DNA of 64,000 nucleotides from Motilibacter deserti (GTDB taxonomy: Bacteria; Actinomycetota; Actinomycetes; Motilibacterales; Motilibacteraceae), in NCBI RefSeq assembly GCF_011250635.1, contig NZ_JAANNP010000001.1, positions 173,085 through 237,084 on the forward strand. The letters are read 5' to 3'. Shown here piece after piece: positions 51,805 to 61,833 of this stretch. A model generated the notes under the pieces. That model worked only from the letters and a program-made list of their open reading frames with translations. It made no database searches and was not told the DNA's origin. Each line of letters opens with the position of its first letter. Within the stretch, counting starts at the first letter, position 1. The position numbers and the translations under genes are program-made.

Positions 51805-53105
51805 TGCAGATCAGCGATGCAGAGTTCAGCCGTCTGCTCGAGGACGTCTTCACGCAGCGTTCGGAACGCGCTCCCGAACCCGCCCTGAGCGCGCTCGCGC
51901 TGCGGGAGCAGGCGCGCCGACGCCAGCGGATGGCGTACGCGTCGGTGGGCGCCGTCGCGGCCGGTGCCACCGCCGTCGCGCTGGCGGCCGTGCCGGGGCT
52001 CGGCGCCGGGAGGGAGCCTGCGCCCGGGGCCGCCTCCTGCGTCGGCCCGACCGTCGCCCCGGGTGTGCCCGCTCCCCCGGCCGGGCCCGGGCCGGTGGCC
52101 GAGTCGGCTCTTCTGCGCAGCACCGACCTGTCCGGCTATCGGCACGACGACGCCTGGGTGACGGCGAACGGTGGGAGCTACACGGAGCAGTGGCTGCCCG
52201 AGGCGCAGCTGGGCCACCGGGTCGCTGCCTTCACCGGCCGGGAGTCGACGGTCTCCCAGGCGGTCATCGCTTATGCGGCGGGAGCCGGGCGGGCAGCGGT
52301 GGACCAGGCGCTCGCTTTCTGGCGCTGCCGGCCGTTCGGCGTCGAGACCGAGTTCGCTGACCGTTCTGACGACGAGGACGTCATCGCCCTGAGCAACGTG
52401 GACGACGACGCCGTCTACCGCCACGAGCTGATCGTTCGCCGGGGCGAGCTGGTGGCGATGGTGCTGGTCTTCCGTCCCAGAGAGCAGTTCGCGCCGCTTT
52501 CCCGGGCCACCCTGCGCCGAATGGCCGACGCGGTCGGTGCGCGGCTCGAGGGAAGGTCGGTTCCGGCGCCGGTCGAGGTCGACGCTCCGGCCGAGGAGCC
52601 CCCGGCGGGGTTCCTCGAGCCCGACGACGTCGGCGCGTCCTGGCGGCTGAGCACGGCCGGCCTCGGGCCTGACCGCGGCGTCGGCTGGGACTCGGCAGAG
52701 CTCGCGGTCCCGGCCGGCGACGACTGCGCCTCGTCCGCCCCCTTGGCGACGGACGGGCCGGCGCGAGCGGTCGCGTACCTGCCGCCGAACGACGGGAAGG
52801 GGTCGGCGCAGCTGCTCGAGATCGTCCAGCCGCTCCGAGCTGGGACGGGTGAGCCCTGGCTCGAGGCGATGCGGGCCTCGGCCTGCCTGTCCCGAGGGGG
52901 CTCGGTCGTTGTCGGCGGCGCCGGGGACGAAAGCGTGGTCTTGCAGCACCGAGGCGGCGCCACCGCGTACGTCCGGGTCGATGACACCGCAGTGAAGCTC
53001 GACCTGACGAGCTTCGGCTGGGCGCCCACAGCTCCCGGCGGGACGCTGCAGTGGATGCAGGACGTCGCGGCCCGCGCCGCGGCTCGCATACGTGACCGGA
53101 GGTGA
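51804..53105 (+). CDS. Membrane-anchored extracytoplasmic partner of the sigma factor
   Basis: 433 residues. A 45-residue cytosolic part (QISDAEFSRLLEDVFTQRSE, ALREQARRRQRM), one TM (AYASVGAVAAGATAVALAAVPGL, about 48-70), then a large extracytoplasmic region with two similar-looking halves: residues ~110-260 and ~265-425 each contain an LL/FL...D-x-x-x-W/Y motif (LLRSTDLSGYRHDDAW; FLEPDDVGASWRLS). The short cytosolic segment could hold the sigma factor. No HxxxCxxC motif. No named family recognised. Confidence 0.6.
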   Translation: MQISDAEFSRLLEDVFTQRSERAPEPALSALALREQARRRQRMAYASVGAVAAGATAVALAAVPGLGAGREPAPGAASCVGPTVAPGVPAPPAGPGPVAESALLRSTDLSGYRHDDAWVTANGGSYTEQWLPEAQLGHRVAAFTGRESTVSQAVIAYAAGAGRAAVDQALAFWRCRPFGVETEFADRSDDEDVIALSNVDDDAVYRHELIVRRGELVAMVLVFRPREQFAPLSRATLRRMADAVGARLEGRSVPAPVEVDAPAEEPPAGFLEPDDVGASWRLSTAGLGPDRGVGWDSAELAVPAGDDCASSAPLATDGPARAVAYLPPNDGKGSAQLLEIVQPLRAGTGEPWLEAMRASACLSRGGSVVVGGAGDESVVLQHRGGATAYVRVDDTAVKLDLTSFGWAPTAPGGTLQWMQDVAARAAARIRDRR

Positions 53106-53215
53106 CGCGCCGTGACGGGCGCCGTCGGGTTGGATTAGGCCCAGTCGGGTGGGTATGCGCCTTTCACGCCGCCGACGAGAACGGTTCTCGACGGCAACGA
53201 GATGGAGGCGCAACG

Positions 53216-53485
53216 ATGCCCGAGGTCACGCAGCCGTTCAACGACGACTCGATCAAGGTCCGCCAGCTCAGCCACTACCAGTTCAGCTGGGTGGCGGGCG
53301 AGCCGGCGCAGAAGGGGACGTTCACCCTGCAGCTCGTGCTCGACCAGGGCGCGTGGGAAGAGGTCCTGACGCTCGACGCCGACGACGCCGACGTCCTGCA
53401 GGACCTCCTGGTCAACACCAAGACGGTTCACTACGACGTCAGCCGGCGGACGCTCATGTTCGGGGTCACGCCGACCGGGAGCTGA
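53216..53485 (+). CDS. Small soluble protein, 89 aa, unknown
   Basis: ATG 53216 with GGAGG upstream. Predicted alpha/beta: DDSIKVRQLSHYQFSWVAGE, GTFTLQLVLDQGAWEEVLTL, DDADVLQDLLVNTKTVHYDV, then RTLMFGVTPTGS. Balanced, acidic composition, no TM or signal. I do not recognise the family with certainty. Followed by a strong terminator, so it is a separate transcription unit. Confidence 0.7.
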   Translation: MPEVTQPFNDDSIKVRQLSHYQFSWVAGEPAQKGTFTLQLVLDQGAWEEVLTLDADDADVLQDLLVNTKTVHYDVSRRTLMFGVTPTGS

Positions 53486-53503
53486 CCCGTCCCGCTCCAT
53501 CCA

Positions 53504-53531
53504 GGGGGGCGCCGCCACGGCGGCGCCCCCC
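53504..53531 (+). terminator. Strong GC hairpin terminator
   Basis: 13-bp perfect arms (53504-53516 and 53519-53531) just downstream of the 89-aa gene. No T-tract, as common in high-GC actinobacteria. Confidence 0.75.
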
Positions 53532-53647
53532 TGTGCTGTTCCAGCTCGGGCTTCATCCCGCGGAGGAACTCGCTCCGCTCCTGCGCCCCGCCCGATGAGT
53601 AACCTTCCGCCGCGACGTCGACACCTCCAATCGACGGAGGGAATCGG

Positions 53648-54181
53648 ATGCGCAAGGTCGTGGTCTACGAGCTCATGGCGCTGGACGGCGTCGGCGAGGA
53701 GCCGGGCGACTGGATGTTCGACGTCGACGAAGCGGTGTTCAGCAACATCGCCGAGGTCGTCAGCACCCAGGACACGGTGCTGATGGGCCGGGGGACGTAC
53801 GACTACTGGGCGGGCCACTGGCCGCACTCGGACCTCGAGCCGTTCGCGAGCTTCATCAACCGCACGCCGAAGCACGTCTTCACGTCGAGACCGCTCGAGC
53901 CGCAGTGGGAGAACTCGGTCGCCGTCTCCGAGCCCCTCGTCGGCCACGTCCGGGCGTTGAAGGAGACCGACGGCCGCGAGATCGGGGTGCACGCAAGCCT
54001 CACCATCGCGAACGCGCTGCTTCGGGCCGAGCTGGTCGACGAGCTGCGGCTGGTCGTCGCCCCTGCCTTGGCGGGGCACGGACGTGCGTTGTTCGACGAG
54101 GGCGCGCTGCGGCGGCTGACCCTGCTCGACGTCGACCGCACCGGCGGTGGCGCGCTGCTCCTGCACTACGCGCTCGCCTGA
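53648..54181 (+). CDS. Dihydrofolate-reductase-like (RibD C-terminal) protein
   Basis: 177 residues of the DHFR/RibD_C fold. Begins VVVYELMALDGV, has VLMGRGTYDYWAGHW, HVFTSRPLEPQWENS, IGVHASLTIANALLRAELVDELRLVVAPALAGHGRALF and a final beta-strand LLLHYALA. NADPH-dependent reductase of unknown substrate; not the folate enzyme. ATG 53648 behind GGAGGG. Isolated transcription unit. Confidence 0.88.
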   Translation: MRKVVVYELMALDGVGEEPGDWMFDVDEAVFSNIAEVVSTQDTVLMGRGTYDYWAGHWPHSDLEPFASFINRTPKHVFTSRPLEPQWENSVAVSEPLVGHVRALKETDGREIGVHASLTIANALLRAELVDELRLVVAPALAGHGRALFDEGALRRLTLLDVDRTGGGALLLHYALA

Positions 54182-54444
54182 TCAGACGGGGGCGCTGGCC
54201 TCGCACCTCTCAGCCCCGCCTCGCTCCCTAGGCCGCGGGTGCTCGAGCAGCGCTGTGTGAGCGGAGCGTCCGGCCCCGGTCGGGCAATCTCCGCTCCACG
54301 GAGCATCCGGAGAAAGTTTTCGCTGGCACGACGGACGAAGAAGCCGCTCCCGAAGAATGCCGTACGCCACGCGGCGTGCAAAACTCCGGAGTGCCGTCAT
54401 CCGACGGCGTGGGCAGCGTCGCCCATCCGAATCGGAGGACGCCC

Positions 54445-56067
54445 GTGAAACGGCAGATGCTCTCGTTGATAGCGGCTCTGGCTGCCGCGACCTCCCTCGC
54501 AGTGCCCGCAGTGGCCGCGAGCGCGGCGCCGTCGTCAGTGGCGGCCGACGTACCCGTCGTCGTCCCCGCGAGCAGCCCCGACGTGCTCCACCTCGGACGC
54601 TGGGACCGCTCCGCGGGCGCCTCGACCACGGTGAACTCCGGCTCACGCGTGATCCTGCGGTTCACCGGAGCACACATCGCCCTGCTGCTCGATCAGAGCG
54701 GCATCACGTTCCCGCCTCAGCTGTACGCCGCGATCGACGGGGCACCGCCCGTCCTCGTCAGCGCCAACAGCAACCGCATCGACCTCACCCCCGCCGGACT
54801 GTCCGGAGGCGCTCACACGCTGGTGCTCGCCGTCAAGGACATCGACGAGGGAGGCAACCGCTGGAACCCGCCATTGCGCTCGGCCTTGAGGATCACCGGC
54901 TTCGAGATCGACCCCGGCGCGACGTTGGCGCCGTCCCCGGCGCCCACGGGACCGCGCATCGAGTTCCTCGGGGACTCGATCACGCAGGGCGTGCGGGCCC
55001 TGAACACGCAGCCCGGCGTCGCAGGCTCCGATGCGACCAAGGGCTTCGCCTGGCTGACCGGCAACGCCTTCGGCGGCAATTTCCGGCAGGTCGGCTTCGG
55101 CGCTCAGGGTCTCACCCGGCCCGGCAACGGCAACGTCCCCGTCGTGTCGGCGAGCCTGACACTGAACTACCGGGGGTCGCCGATCGACCCGTCCTACGTC
55201 CCCGACGCCGTCGTCATCAACCAGGGCGCCAACGACGCGCTCGCGAACGCCAACCCGACCACGTTCCGCACGGCGTACGAGGCCTACCTCCGGCAGGTCC
55301 GGGCCCTCTGGCCGAACGCATGGATCTTCGCGATGCGCCCGTTCGGTGGTCACATGGCCACGTCCGTGGCAGCGGCGGTCCCCGCCGTCGGGGACCCGCG
55401 CATCGTCTACGTGGACACCACCGGGTGGATACCTCGCCTCCAGACGACCGACGACCTCCACCCGACCGTCGTCGGGCACCAGAACGCTGCGCGCCGGCTC
55501 GTGAAGGTCATCGAGCGGCGCACCGGCTGGCGGGCCGCGGACATCGACCGCGCCAGGGCCCGCCTGCTCGCACTGGGCGGGTCGCGCAGCTTCGAGGGGG
55601 CAGGCGCGGTCGCGTGGCGGGCGGGGCAGAACGTGAGCGCCGTTGCGCTGGGCACCCCGGCGTACGAGGGATCGACCGCGCTGCAGGTGACGTCCGCGAC
55701 CGCGCCCCTCGGGGAGTGGCGGACGGTCGACCTGACCACCCGGGCCCACCTGTCCACCAAGGCACAGGAGCTCTTCGCGTTCGTCCGGCCGATCCCGGCC
55801 CGGGTCATCGACGTGCGGATGCGCGTCGTGCGGGGCGGCCGGGTCTACGAGAGCACCGTCTCGGCCCTGCCGAACCTCGCCGCCTTCATCCCGTGGAACC
55901 GCGTCTCGGTCGCGGTTCCCGGCCAGGGCCGAATCACCGAGATCTCCTTGAGCGTGCGCGCGGCCGGGGGAACGAGCACCACGCCCGGTGTGGTGTCCTT
56001 CGTGGTCGACGACCTCGGGTGGACCGACACGGCGACGGAGCTGACGTCGATCCCCGTGCCGGACTGA
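54445..56067 (+). CDS. Secreted SGNH/GDSL hydrolase with N-terminal beta domain
   Basis: 540 residues. Sec signal peptide (MLSLIAALAAATSLAVPAVAASA). Residues ~45-165 resemble the carbohydrate-esterase 2-type N-terminal beta-sandwich. The SGNH domain follows: block I IEFLGDSITQG (Ser), block III-like INQGANDAL, block V TDDLHPTVVGH (Asp/His). A C-terminal ~140-residue beta domain resembles a carbohydrate-binding module. Probably an extracellular deacetylase of polysaccharide. GTG 54445 after GGAGG. No gene seen in the preceding 54182-54444. Confidence 0.85.
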   Translation: MKRQMLSLIAALAAATSLAVPAVAASAAPSSVAADVPVVVPASSPDVLHLGRWDRSAGASTTVNSGSRVILRFTGAHIALLLDQSGITFPPQLYAAIDGAPPVLVSANSNRIDLTPAGLSGGAHTLVLAVKDIDEGGNRWNPPLRSALRITGFEIDPGATLAPSPAPTGPRIEFLGDSITQGVRALNTQPGVAGSDATKGFAWLTGNAFGGNFRQVGFGAQGLTRPGNGNVPVVSASLTLNYRGSPIDPSYVPDAVVINQGANDALANANPTTFRTAYEAYLRQVRALWPNAWIFAMRPFGGHMATSVAAAVPAVGDPRIVYVDTTGWIPRLQTTDDLHPTVVGHQNAARRLVKVIERRTGWRAADIDRARARLLALGGSRSFEGAGAVAWRAGQNVSAVALGTPAYEGSTALQVTSATAPLGEWRTVDLTTRAHLSTKAQELFAFVRPIPARVIDVRMRVVRGGRVYESTVSALPNLAAFIPWNRVSVAVPGQGRITEISLSVRAAGGTSTTPGVVSFVVDDLGWTDTATELTSIPVPD

Positions 56068-56148
56068 GCGCTGCTCAGGTCAGGGCGCGCCGCGCTGCCG
56101 CACTCCGCACGGCATGGGCCCGCAGGGCGGCCGCCTCCTGACCGCACG

Positions 56149-56181
56149 ACGCGCCTCCTGCCTGTCCGGCAGGAGGCGCGT
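56149..56181. terminator. Bidirectional terminator hairpin
   Basis: 14-bp perfect arms (56149-56162 and 56168-56181), five-base loop, between convergent SGNH hydrolase (+) and PPOX-family (-) genes. Confidence 0.8.
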
Positions 56182-56201
56182 CCACCGGACGGGGCAGCGC
56201 G

Positions 56202-56684
56202 TCAGAGCTCGACGACCTCGTTCTCGCCGCCCTCGATCCGCTCCCCCTTGACCTTCGCCTTGGCGAAGCTGAGCAGCGTCATGACCTTGCCGCCGGGGGT
56301 GTCCCAGTACTCCGCACTGTCGGCGTGGATCTTCACGAGCACCAGGCCGGGCGTCTCGGGGCCGTCCGGGAACCACGCCTCGAGGCCTGTGTTCCACAGC
56401 TCCTTCGCCTTCGCGACGTCACGCACGATCTCCGCGTTGCCGGCGACGGAGACCCAGGAGCTGCCGGAGGAGAACGCGACGTTCACCGCGTGCCCGTGTC
56501 GGATCTGGCCGATCTTGCGCGAGTCCTCGTCGGAGGCGAACCACAGGTCCCCGTCGAACTCGACCTGCTGGACCGCCATCGGCCGGCTCACCAGGTGCCC
56601 GTCGTCGTCCACCGTCGTCAGCATGCAGGTCTTGATGTCCTTGATGAGCTCGGCGACCTTCTTGACGCCGTCCTCGTTGGTCAT
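56202..56684 (-). CDS. Pyridoxamine 5'-phosphate oxidase-family flavoprotein
   Basis: 160 residues, split-barrel fold. Visible motifs: MLTTVDDDGHLVSRPMAVQ, DGDLWFASDEDSRKIGQI, NVAFSSGSSWVSVAGNAEIV and PGLVLVKIHADSAEYWDTPGGK. This is the general-stress-protein-26-like subgroup that binds FMN or F420. ATG 56684. Single-gene unit, divergent from the photolyase. Confidence 0.88.
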   Translation of the reverse strand: MTNEDGVKKVAELIKDIKTCMLTTVDDDGHLVSRPMAVQQVEFDGDLWFASDEDSRKIGQIRHGHAVNVAFSSGSSWVSVAGNAEIVRDVAKAKELWNTGLEAWFPDGPETPGLVLVKIHADSAEYWDTPGGKVMTLLSFAKAKVKGERIEGGENEVVEL

Positions 56685-56799
56685 GCGTCCTCGTCCCCTT
56701 CGCGGTTGGCTTCGCGCCAGAGCCTCCCCAAGGCCCGCCGGAGGCACACCCGGGACGCCTCGGGTCGCGGCCCGGCGCTTCCCGAAGCAGACTTACCTG

Positions 56800-58293
56800 G
56801 TGACGCGACGCTGGCTGTTCGCCGACCAGCTGGGGCCGCACTTCCTCGACGATCCCGACCAGCCCGTCCTGCTCGTCGAGTCGCGCGCCGTGCTGGCCCG
56901 TCACCGCTTCCACCGGCAGAAGGCGCACCTCGTCCTCTCGGCCCTGCGCCACCGCGCCCGCGAGCTCGGTGACCAGGCGCTCTTCGTGCAGGCGCGGACC
57001 TACGCGGAGGCGCGCGCCCAGGTGCACGAGCCGTTGTCGGCGTGCGCGCCGACCTCCCGCGGGGCGCTCGAGCTGCTGGGCCGGCTGCCCGACGTGGAGG
57101 TCCTGCCCGAGCGCGGGTTCGCGTCGTCGCGCGCGGACTTCGAGCGGTGGGCCGACGGGCGTACGCGCCTGCTGATGGAGGACTTCTACCGCGACGCGCG
57201 CCGACGGCTGGGGCTGCTGCTCGAGCCCGACGGCGGGCCGGTCGGCGGGCACTGGAACTACGACTCCGACAACCGCGAGCCTCCTCCGCGGCAACCGCGG
57301 GGCACGGACGCGCCGGCGGTCCTCGACGTACCCGAGCCGTGGTGGCCGGAGGAGGACGAGATCGACGAGGAGGTGCGCGCCGACCTCGACCGGTGGGAGG
57401 CCTCGGGTGAAGTCTCCTTCGTCGGTCGCGACGGGCCGCGCCGTTTCGCAGTGACTCATCGGGAAGCGCGCTATGCGCTGCACACATTCCTGCGCAAGCG
57501 GCTTCCGGCGTTCGGCCCGGTCGAGGACGCGATGCTGCACGCCGACTGGACGATGGCGCACTCGCTGCTGTCCCCCAGCATGAACCTCGGCCTCCTCGAC
57601 CCGGTCGAGTGCGCCCGGGCGGCCGAAGCCGAATACCGGAACGGGCGAGCACCACTCGCCAGCGTCGAGGGCTACGTCCGCCAGCTCATCGGCTGGCGCG
57701 ACTACATGTTCCACGTCTACTGGCACTTCGGCCCCGACTACGGCCGACACAACTACCTGGCCGCGCGCCGCAAGCTCCCCCGCTGGTTCGCGGACCTCGA
57801 CGCCGACGCGGTCCAGGCGGCCTGCCTGTCGGACGTGCTGGCCGGCGTACGCGACCGAGCCTGGGTGCACCACATCCCGCGGCTCATGGTGCTCGGCAAC
57901 TACGCGCTGCAGCGTGGCTGGAGCCCGCAGGAGCTGCGCGACTGGTTCCACTACTCCTTCCTCGACGGCTACGAGTGGGTCATGGCCGCGAACGTCATCG
58001 GCATGTCGCAGCACGCCGACGGCGGGCTCATGGCGACGAAGCCATACGCCGCCGGCGGGGCCTACATCAACCGAATGAGCGACTACTGCGGCGGCTGCCG
58101 CTACGACCCGAAGCAGCGCCGGGGCGAGGACGCCTGCCCCTACTCCGCCGGCTACTGGGCGTTCCTCGCCCGCAACCGCGAGCGGCTCGAGGGGAACCGG
58201 AGGATGGTGCAGCCGCTGCGCGGGCTGGACCGGCTGGCCGACCTCGACAAGGTCGTGGCGCAGGAGCGGGGGCGGGCGTCGACGGCGCCGTGA
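56800..58293 (+). CDS. phrB: Iron-sulfur bacterial cryptochrome/(6-4) photolyase
   Basis: 497 residues of the FeS-BCP/PhrB family: light-driven repair of (6-4) photoproducts with FAD and a ribolumazine antenna. Start RRWLFADQLGPHF. C-terminal FAD region has HHIPRLMVLGNYAL and YEWVMAANVIGMSQHADGG. The four cluster cysteines are AACLSDV, SDYCGGCRYDP (two) and DACPYSAGYW. GTG 56800; a CAGACT hexamer six bases before it may be the -10. Adjacent to PPOX-family gene, opposite strand. Confidence 0.93.
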   Translation: MTRRWLFADQLGPHFLDDPDQPVLLVESRAVLARHRFHRQKAHLVLSALRHRARELGDQALFVQARTYAEARAQVHEPLSACAPTSRGALELLGRLPDVEVLPERGFASSRADFERWADGRTRLLMEDFYRDARRRLGLLLEPDGGPVGGHWNYDSDNREPPPRQPRGTDAPAVLDVPEPWWPEEDEIDEEVRADLDRWEASGEVSFVGRDGPRRFAVTHREARYALHTFLRKRLPAFGPVEDAMLHADWTMAHSLLSPSMNLGLLDPVECARAAEAEYRNGRAPLASVEGYVRQLIGWRDYMFHVYWHFGPDYGRHNYLAARRKLPRWFADLDADAVQAACLSDVLAGVRDRAWVHHIPRLMVLGNYALQRGWSPQELRDWFHYSFLDGYEWVMAANVIGMSQHADGGLMATKPYAAGGAYINRMSDYCGGCRYDPKQRRGEDACPYSAGYWAFLARNRERLEGNRRMVQPLRGLDRLADLDKVVAQERGRASTAP

Positions 58294-58323
58294 GCCTCGC
58301 TCCGGCCTGCGGTCCGGGCGACG

Positions 58324-59100
58324 CTACGCCGTCGGCGGCCCGTCGGCCACACCCAGCAGGTGGCCGAGCACCCCGGCTCGGGTGGAGGCTTGGCGCGGGC
58401 TGACGTCAGGGGTCCACGGGCACGCGATGTCGTACGCCGCCACGCGGCCGGTCGCGAACACTGCGCGCAGGGCCTGGACCACGTCAGGCATGCGCGGGCC
58501 GCCGTCGACGGGGAACGACAGGCCGGGCACGTCCGCCGGGTCGATCACGTCGACGTCCACGTGGACCAGCAGCGGCCCGGCGGGCAGGGCGTCGGCCGTC
58601 AGCTCGTCCACCGTCAGCCGCCGCACGCCGCTGGACGCCAGGTAGTCCTCCTCGGCCGGGTCGACGTCCCGCGCGCCCACGAGCGCGGCCCTCTCCTCAG
58701 GCAGTGGGCGCAGCCTGAGCGGCCCGGCAAGCTTGTCCGGGTCGCCGCCGAGCGCCATCCGCAGCGCAGTCCCGCCGAGGTAGCCGGACGTCGACGAGGC
58801 GAGCGTGTGCACGTCACCGTGCGCGTCCAGCCAGACGACCGACGCGTCCACTCCGCCCCGCTGCATCCCGGCGAGCGTGCCCAGTGCCGTCAGGCAGTCC
58901 CCGCTGACGACCGTAGGGGCCTGGCCACCGCGGCCGTCGGCCGCGACCGCGTCGGCGACCGCGGCGTACAACGACGTCATGCGCTCCCACTGCGTGCCCG
59001 GCTCGAGCGCGACGTCGATCCCGGACACGGGCCCGGGCAGTGGGAAGGTCGCGTCGGGGAGCCGGTCGTCCTGGTGGTACGGCAGCAGGTACGTCGTCAC
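58324..59100 (-). CDS. Arginase-fold protein with altered metal ligand
   Basis: 258 residues. Ureohydrolase motifs VVWLDAHGDVHT and VHVDVDVIDPADVPG are intact, giving most of the two-Mn site. The N-terminal GGDH is replaced by SGDCLTAL, so the first metal-ligand His is Cys. Substrate cannot be assigned; actinobacterial members with GDC exist. GTG 59100 is leaderless behind TAGGCT (59108-59113). Preceded by a duplicated palindromic repeat. Confidence 0.83.
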   Translation of the reverse strand: MTTYLLPYHQDDRLPDATFPLPGPVSGIDVALEPGTQWERMTSLYAAVADAVAADGRGGQAPTVVSGDCLTALGTLAGMQRGGVDASVVWLDAHGDVHTLASSTSGYLGGTALRMALGGDPDKLAGPLRLRPLPEERAALVGARDVDPAEEDYLASSGVRRLTVDELTADALPAGPLLVHVDVDVIDPADVPGLSFPVDGGPRMPDVVQALRAVFATGRVAAYDIACPWTPDVSPRQASTRAGVLGHLLGVADGPPTA

Positions 59101-59107
59101 GCCGCCG

Positions 59108-59113
59108 AGCCTA
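59108..59113 (-). promoter_or_regulatory. -10 element (TAGGCT), leaderless arginase-fold gene
   Basis: Minus strand, seven bases before GTG 59100. Confidence 0.55.
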
Positions 59114-59132
59114 GGCGGCCTCCCGCCGCGAT

Positions 59133-59298
59133 GATCAAGGGTCTTGGCGCACGACTCGCCGGTGTCGCAGAGCCAAGTCCCGTGATCGTCGAGCACTGCG
59201 GGCGACACGAGGCACTGCGGACGTCACGCGACGCTGCCGAAACGATCACGGGGCTTGGCGCACGACACACCGGTGCCGCAGAGCCAAGTCCCGTGATC
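59133..59298. repeat. Two copies of a ~64-nt palindromic repeat
   Basis: Copy 1: arms 59133-59148 and 59172-59187; copy 2: arms 59244-59259 and 59283-59298. The right arms are identical, GCCAAGTCCCGTGATC. Left arms differ from the perfect complement at two positions in copy 1 and one (G-U compatible) in copy 2. Loops are also alike (GCACGAC...CCGGTG..GCAGA). The spacing is 111 nt. Looks like a REP/MITE-type intergenic element. The rest of 59101-59417 has no gene. Confidence 0.85.
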
Positions 59299-59417
59299 GC
59301 CGAGTGCGGACAGCGCGGCAGCGCCCGTACCTAGCGCCGTCCGACGACTCGCCCAGGGTCGTCGCTCAGCCGAGCACCGCCCGGCGGAGCGCTACCCGAA
59401 GCCACGCGCCCCCGGGC

Positions 59418-60427
<1,010 letters not shown>

Positions 60428-60431
<4 letters not shown>

Positions 60432-61765
60432 CGGTCCGCCAGCAGCTCGGCGACCTGGAAGGCCAGCTCCAGCGACTGCTGGTGGTTGAGCCGCGGGTCG
60501 CAGGCGGTCTCGTAGCGGAACTTCAGATCGGGCTCGGACAGGCCCCCGGCGCCGCCGATGCACTCGGTGACGTCGTCGCCGGTCAGCTCGACGTGGACGC
60601 CGCCCGGCACGGTGCCGAGCGCGCGGTGCACGTCGAAGAAGCCACGTACCTCCTCCATCACGTCGTCAAAGCGGCGGGTCTTGACGCCGCCGACGTCGAT
60701 CGTGTTGCCGTGCATCGGGTCACACACCCAGAGCACCTGACGGCCGCTCGCCGTGATCTTCTCGACCAGCGGCGGGAGGTTGTCGCGGATCTTGCCCGCG
60801 CCCATGCGGATGATGAAGGTCAGCCGGCCCGGCTCGCGGTGCGGGTCGAGCTTGTCCATCAGCGCGAGCGCGTCGTCGGGCGACGTGGTCGGGCCGAGCT
60901 TGACGCCGATCGGGTTGCGCACCCGCGCGGCGAGGTCGACGTGCGCACCGTCGAGCTGGCGGGTGCGCTCGCCGATCCAGACGAAGTGCGCCGAAGTGTT
61001 GTAGGGCGTGCCGGTGCGCGAGTCGATGCGGGTGAGCGCGCGCTCGTACTCGATCAGCAGCTGCTCGTGGCTGGTCCAGAGGTCGACCCGGTGCAGCGTC
61101 TCGGACTCGGCCCCGACGGCGTGCAGGAACGAGATCGCGCGGTCGATGTCCCGGGCCATCTGCTCGTAGCGCGTGGTGGCCCCGCCGCTGCGCAGGAAGC
61201 CCTTGTTCCACTCGTGGACCTGGCGCAGGTCGGCGAAGCCGCCCTGGGTGTGCGCGCGCAGGAGGTTCAGCGTCGCCGCCGAGGTGTTGTAGACCTGCAG
61301 CAGGCGGCGCGGGTCCGGGACGCGGGCCTCGGAGGTGAACGCGATGTCGTTGACGGCGTCGCCGCGGTAGCTCGGCAGGCTCACCCCGTCGCGCGTCTCC
61401 ATGCCGGACGAGCGCGGCTTGGCGAACTGCCCGGCGATGCGCCCGACCTTGACGACCGGGACGCTGGCGCCGTAGGTCAGCACCACCGCCATCTGCAGCA
61501 GCGTCTTGAGCTTGCCGCGGATGGCGTCGGCGGTCGCGCCCGCGAAGGTCTCGGCGCAGTCCCCGCCCTGCAGCCAGAAGGCCTCTCCCCGGGCGGCCGC
61601 GGCGACCCGCTCCTTGAGCGCGTCGCACTCGGCCGCGAAGACCAGCGGCGGGAGGGCGGCGAGCTGGCGCTCGACGTCGGCGAGGGCGGCCGGGTCGGGC
61701 CACTCCGGCTGCTGGGCGGCGGGAAGGCTCCCGGGCGCGGGCCCGGTGGAGAGGTCAGCGCTCAC
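60428..61765 (-). CDS. aroG: DAHP synthase, class II (plant-type)
   Basis: 445 residues; first enzyme of the shikimate pathway, the class found in Streptomyces, mycobacteria (Rv2178c) and plants. Motifs: FWLQGGDCAETFAG, KVGRIAGQFAKPRSS, LPSYRGDAVND, LWTSHEQLLIEYERAL, VWIGERTRQLDGAHV, GVKLGPTTSPDD, VLWVCDPMHGNT and TECIGGAGG. Leaderless start GTG 61765 (TAGCCT seven bases upstream); a longer frame to 62014 is rejected. It overlaps ltaE by four bases. No attenuator is visible, in contrast to the type I enzyme at 50129. Confidence 0.96.
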
Positions 61766-61772
61766 GGGGCCG

Positions 61773-61782
61773 AGGCTACCCT
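61773..61782. promoter_or_regulatory. Overlapping divergent -10 elements
   Basis: Minus-strand TAGCCT (61773-61778) for the class II DAHP synthase and plus-strand TACCCT (61777-61782) for the DUF1684 gene share two base pairs. RNA polymerase could occupy only one at a time. Confidence 0.5.
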
Positions 61783-61833
61783 TCGCCCTCCGCCATGAGG
61801 ACGGTCGTCTCAGAGCGTGGGAGGCTCGCAAGT

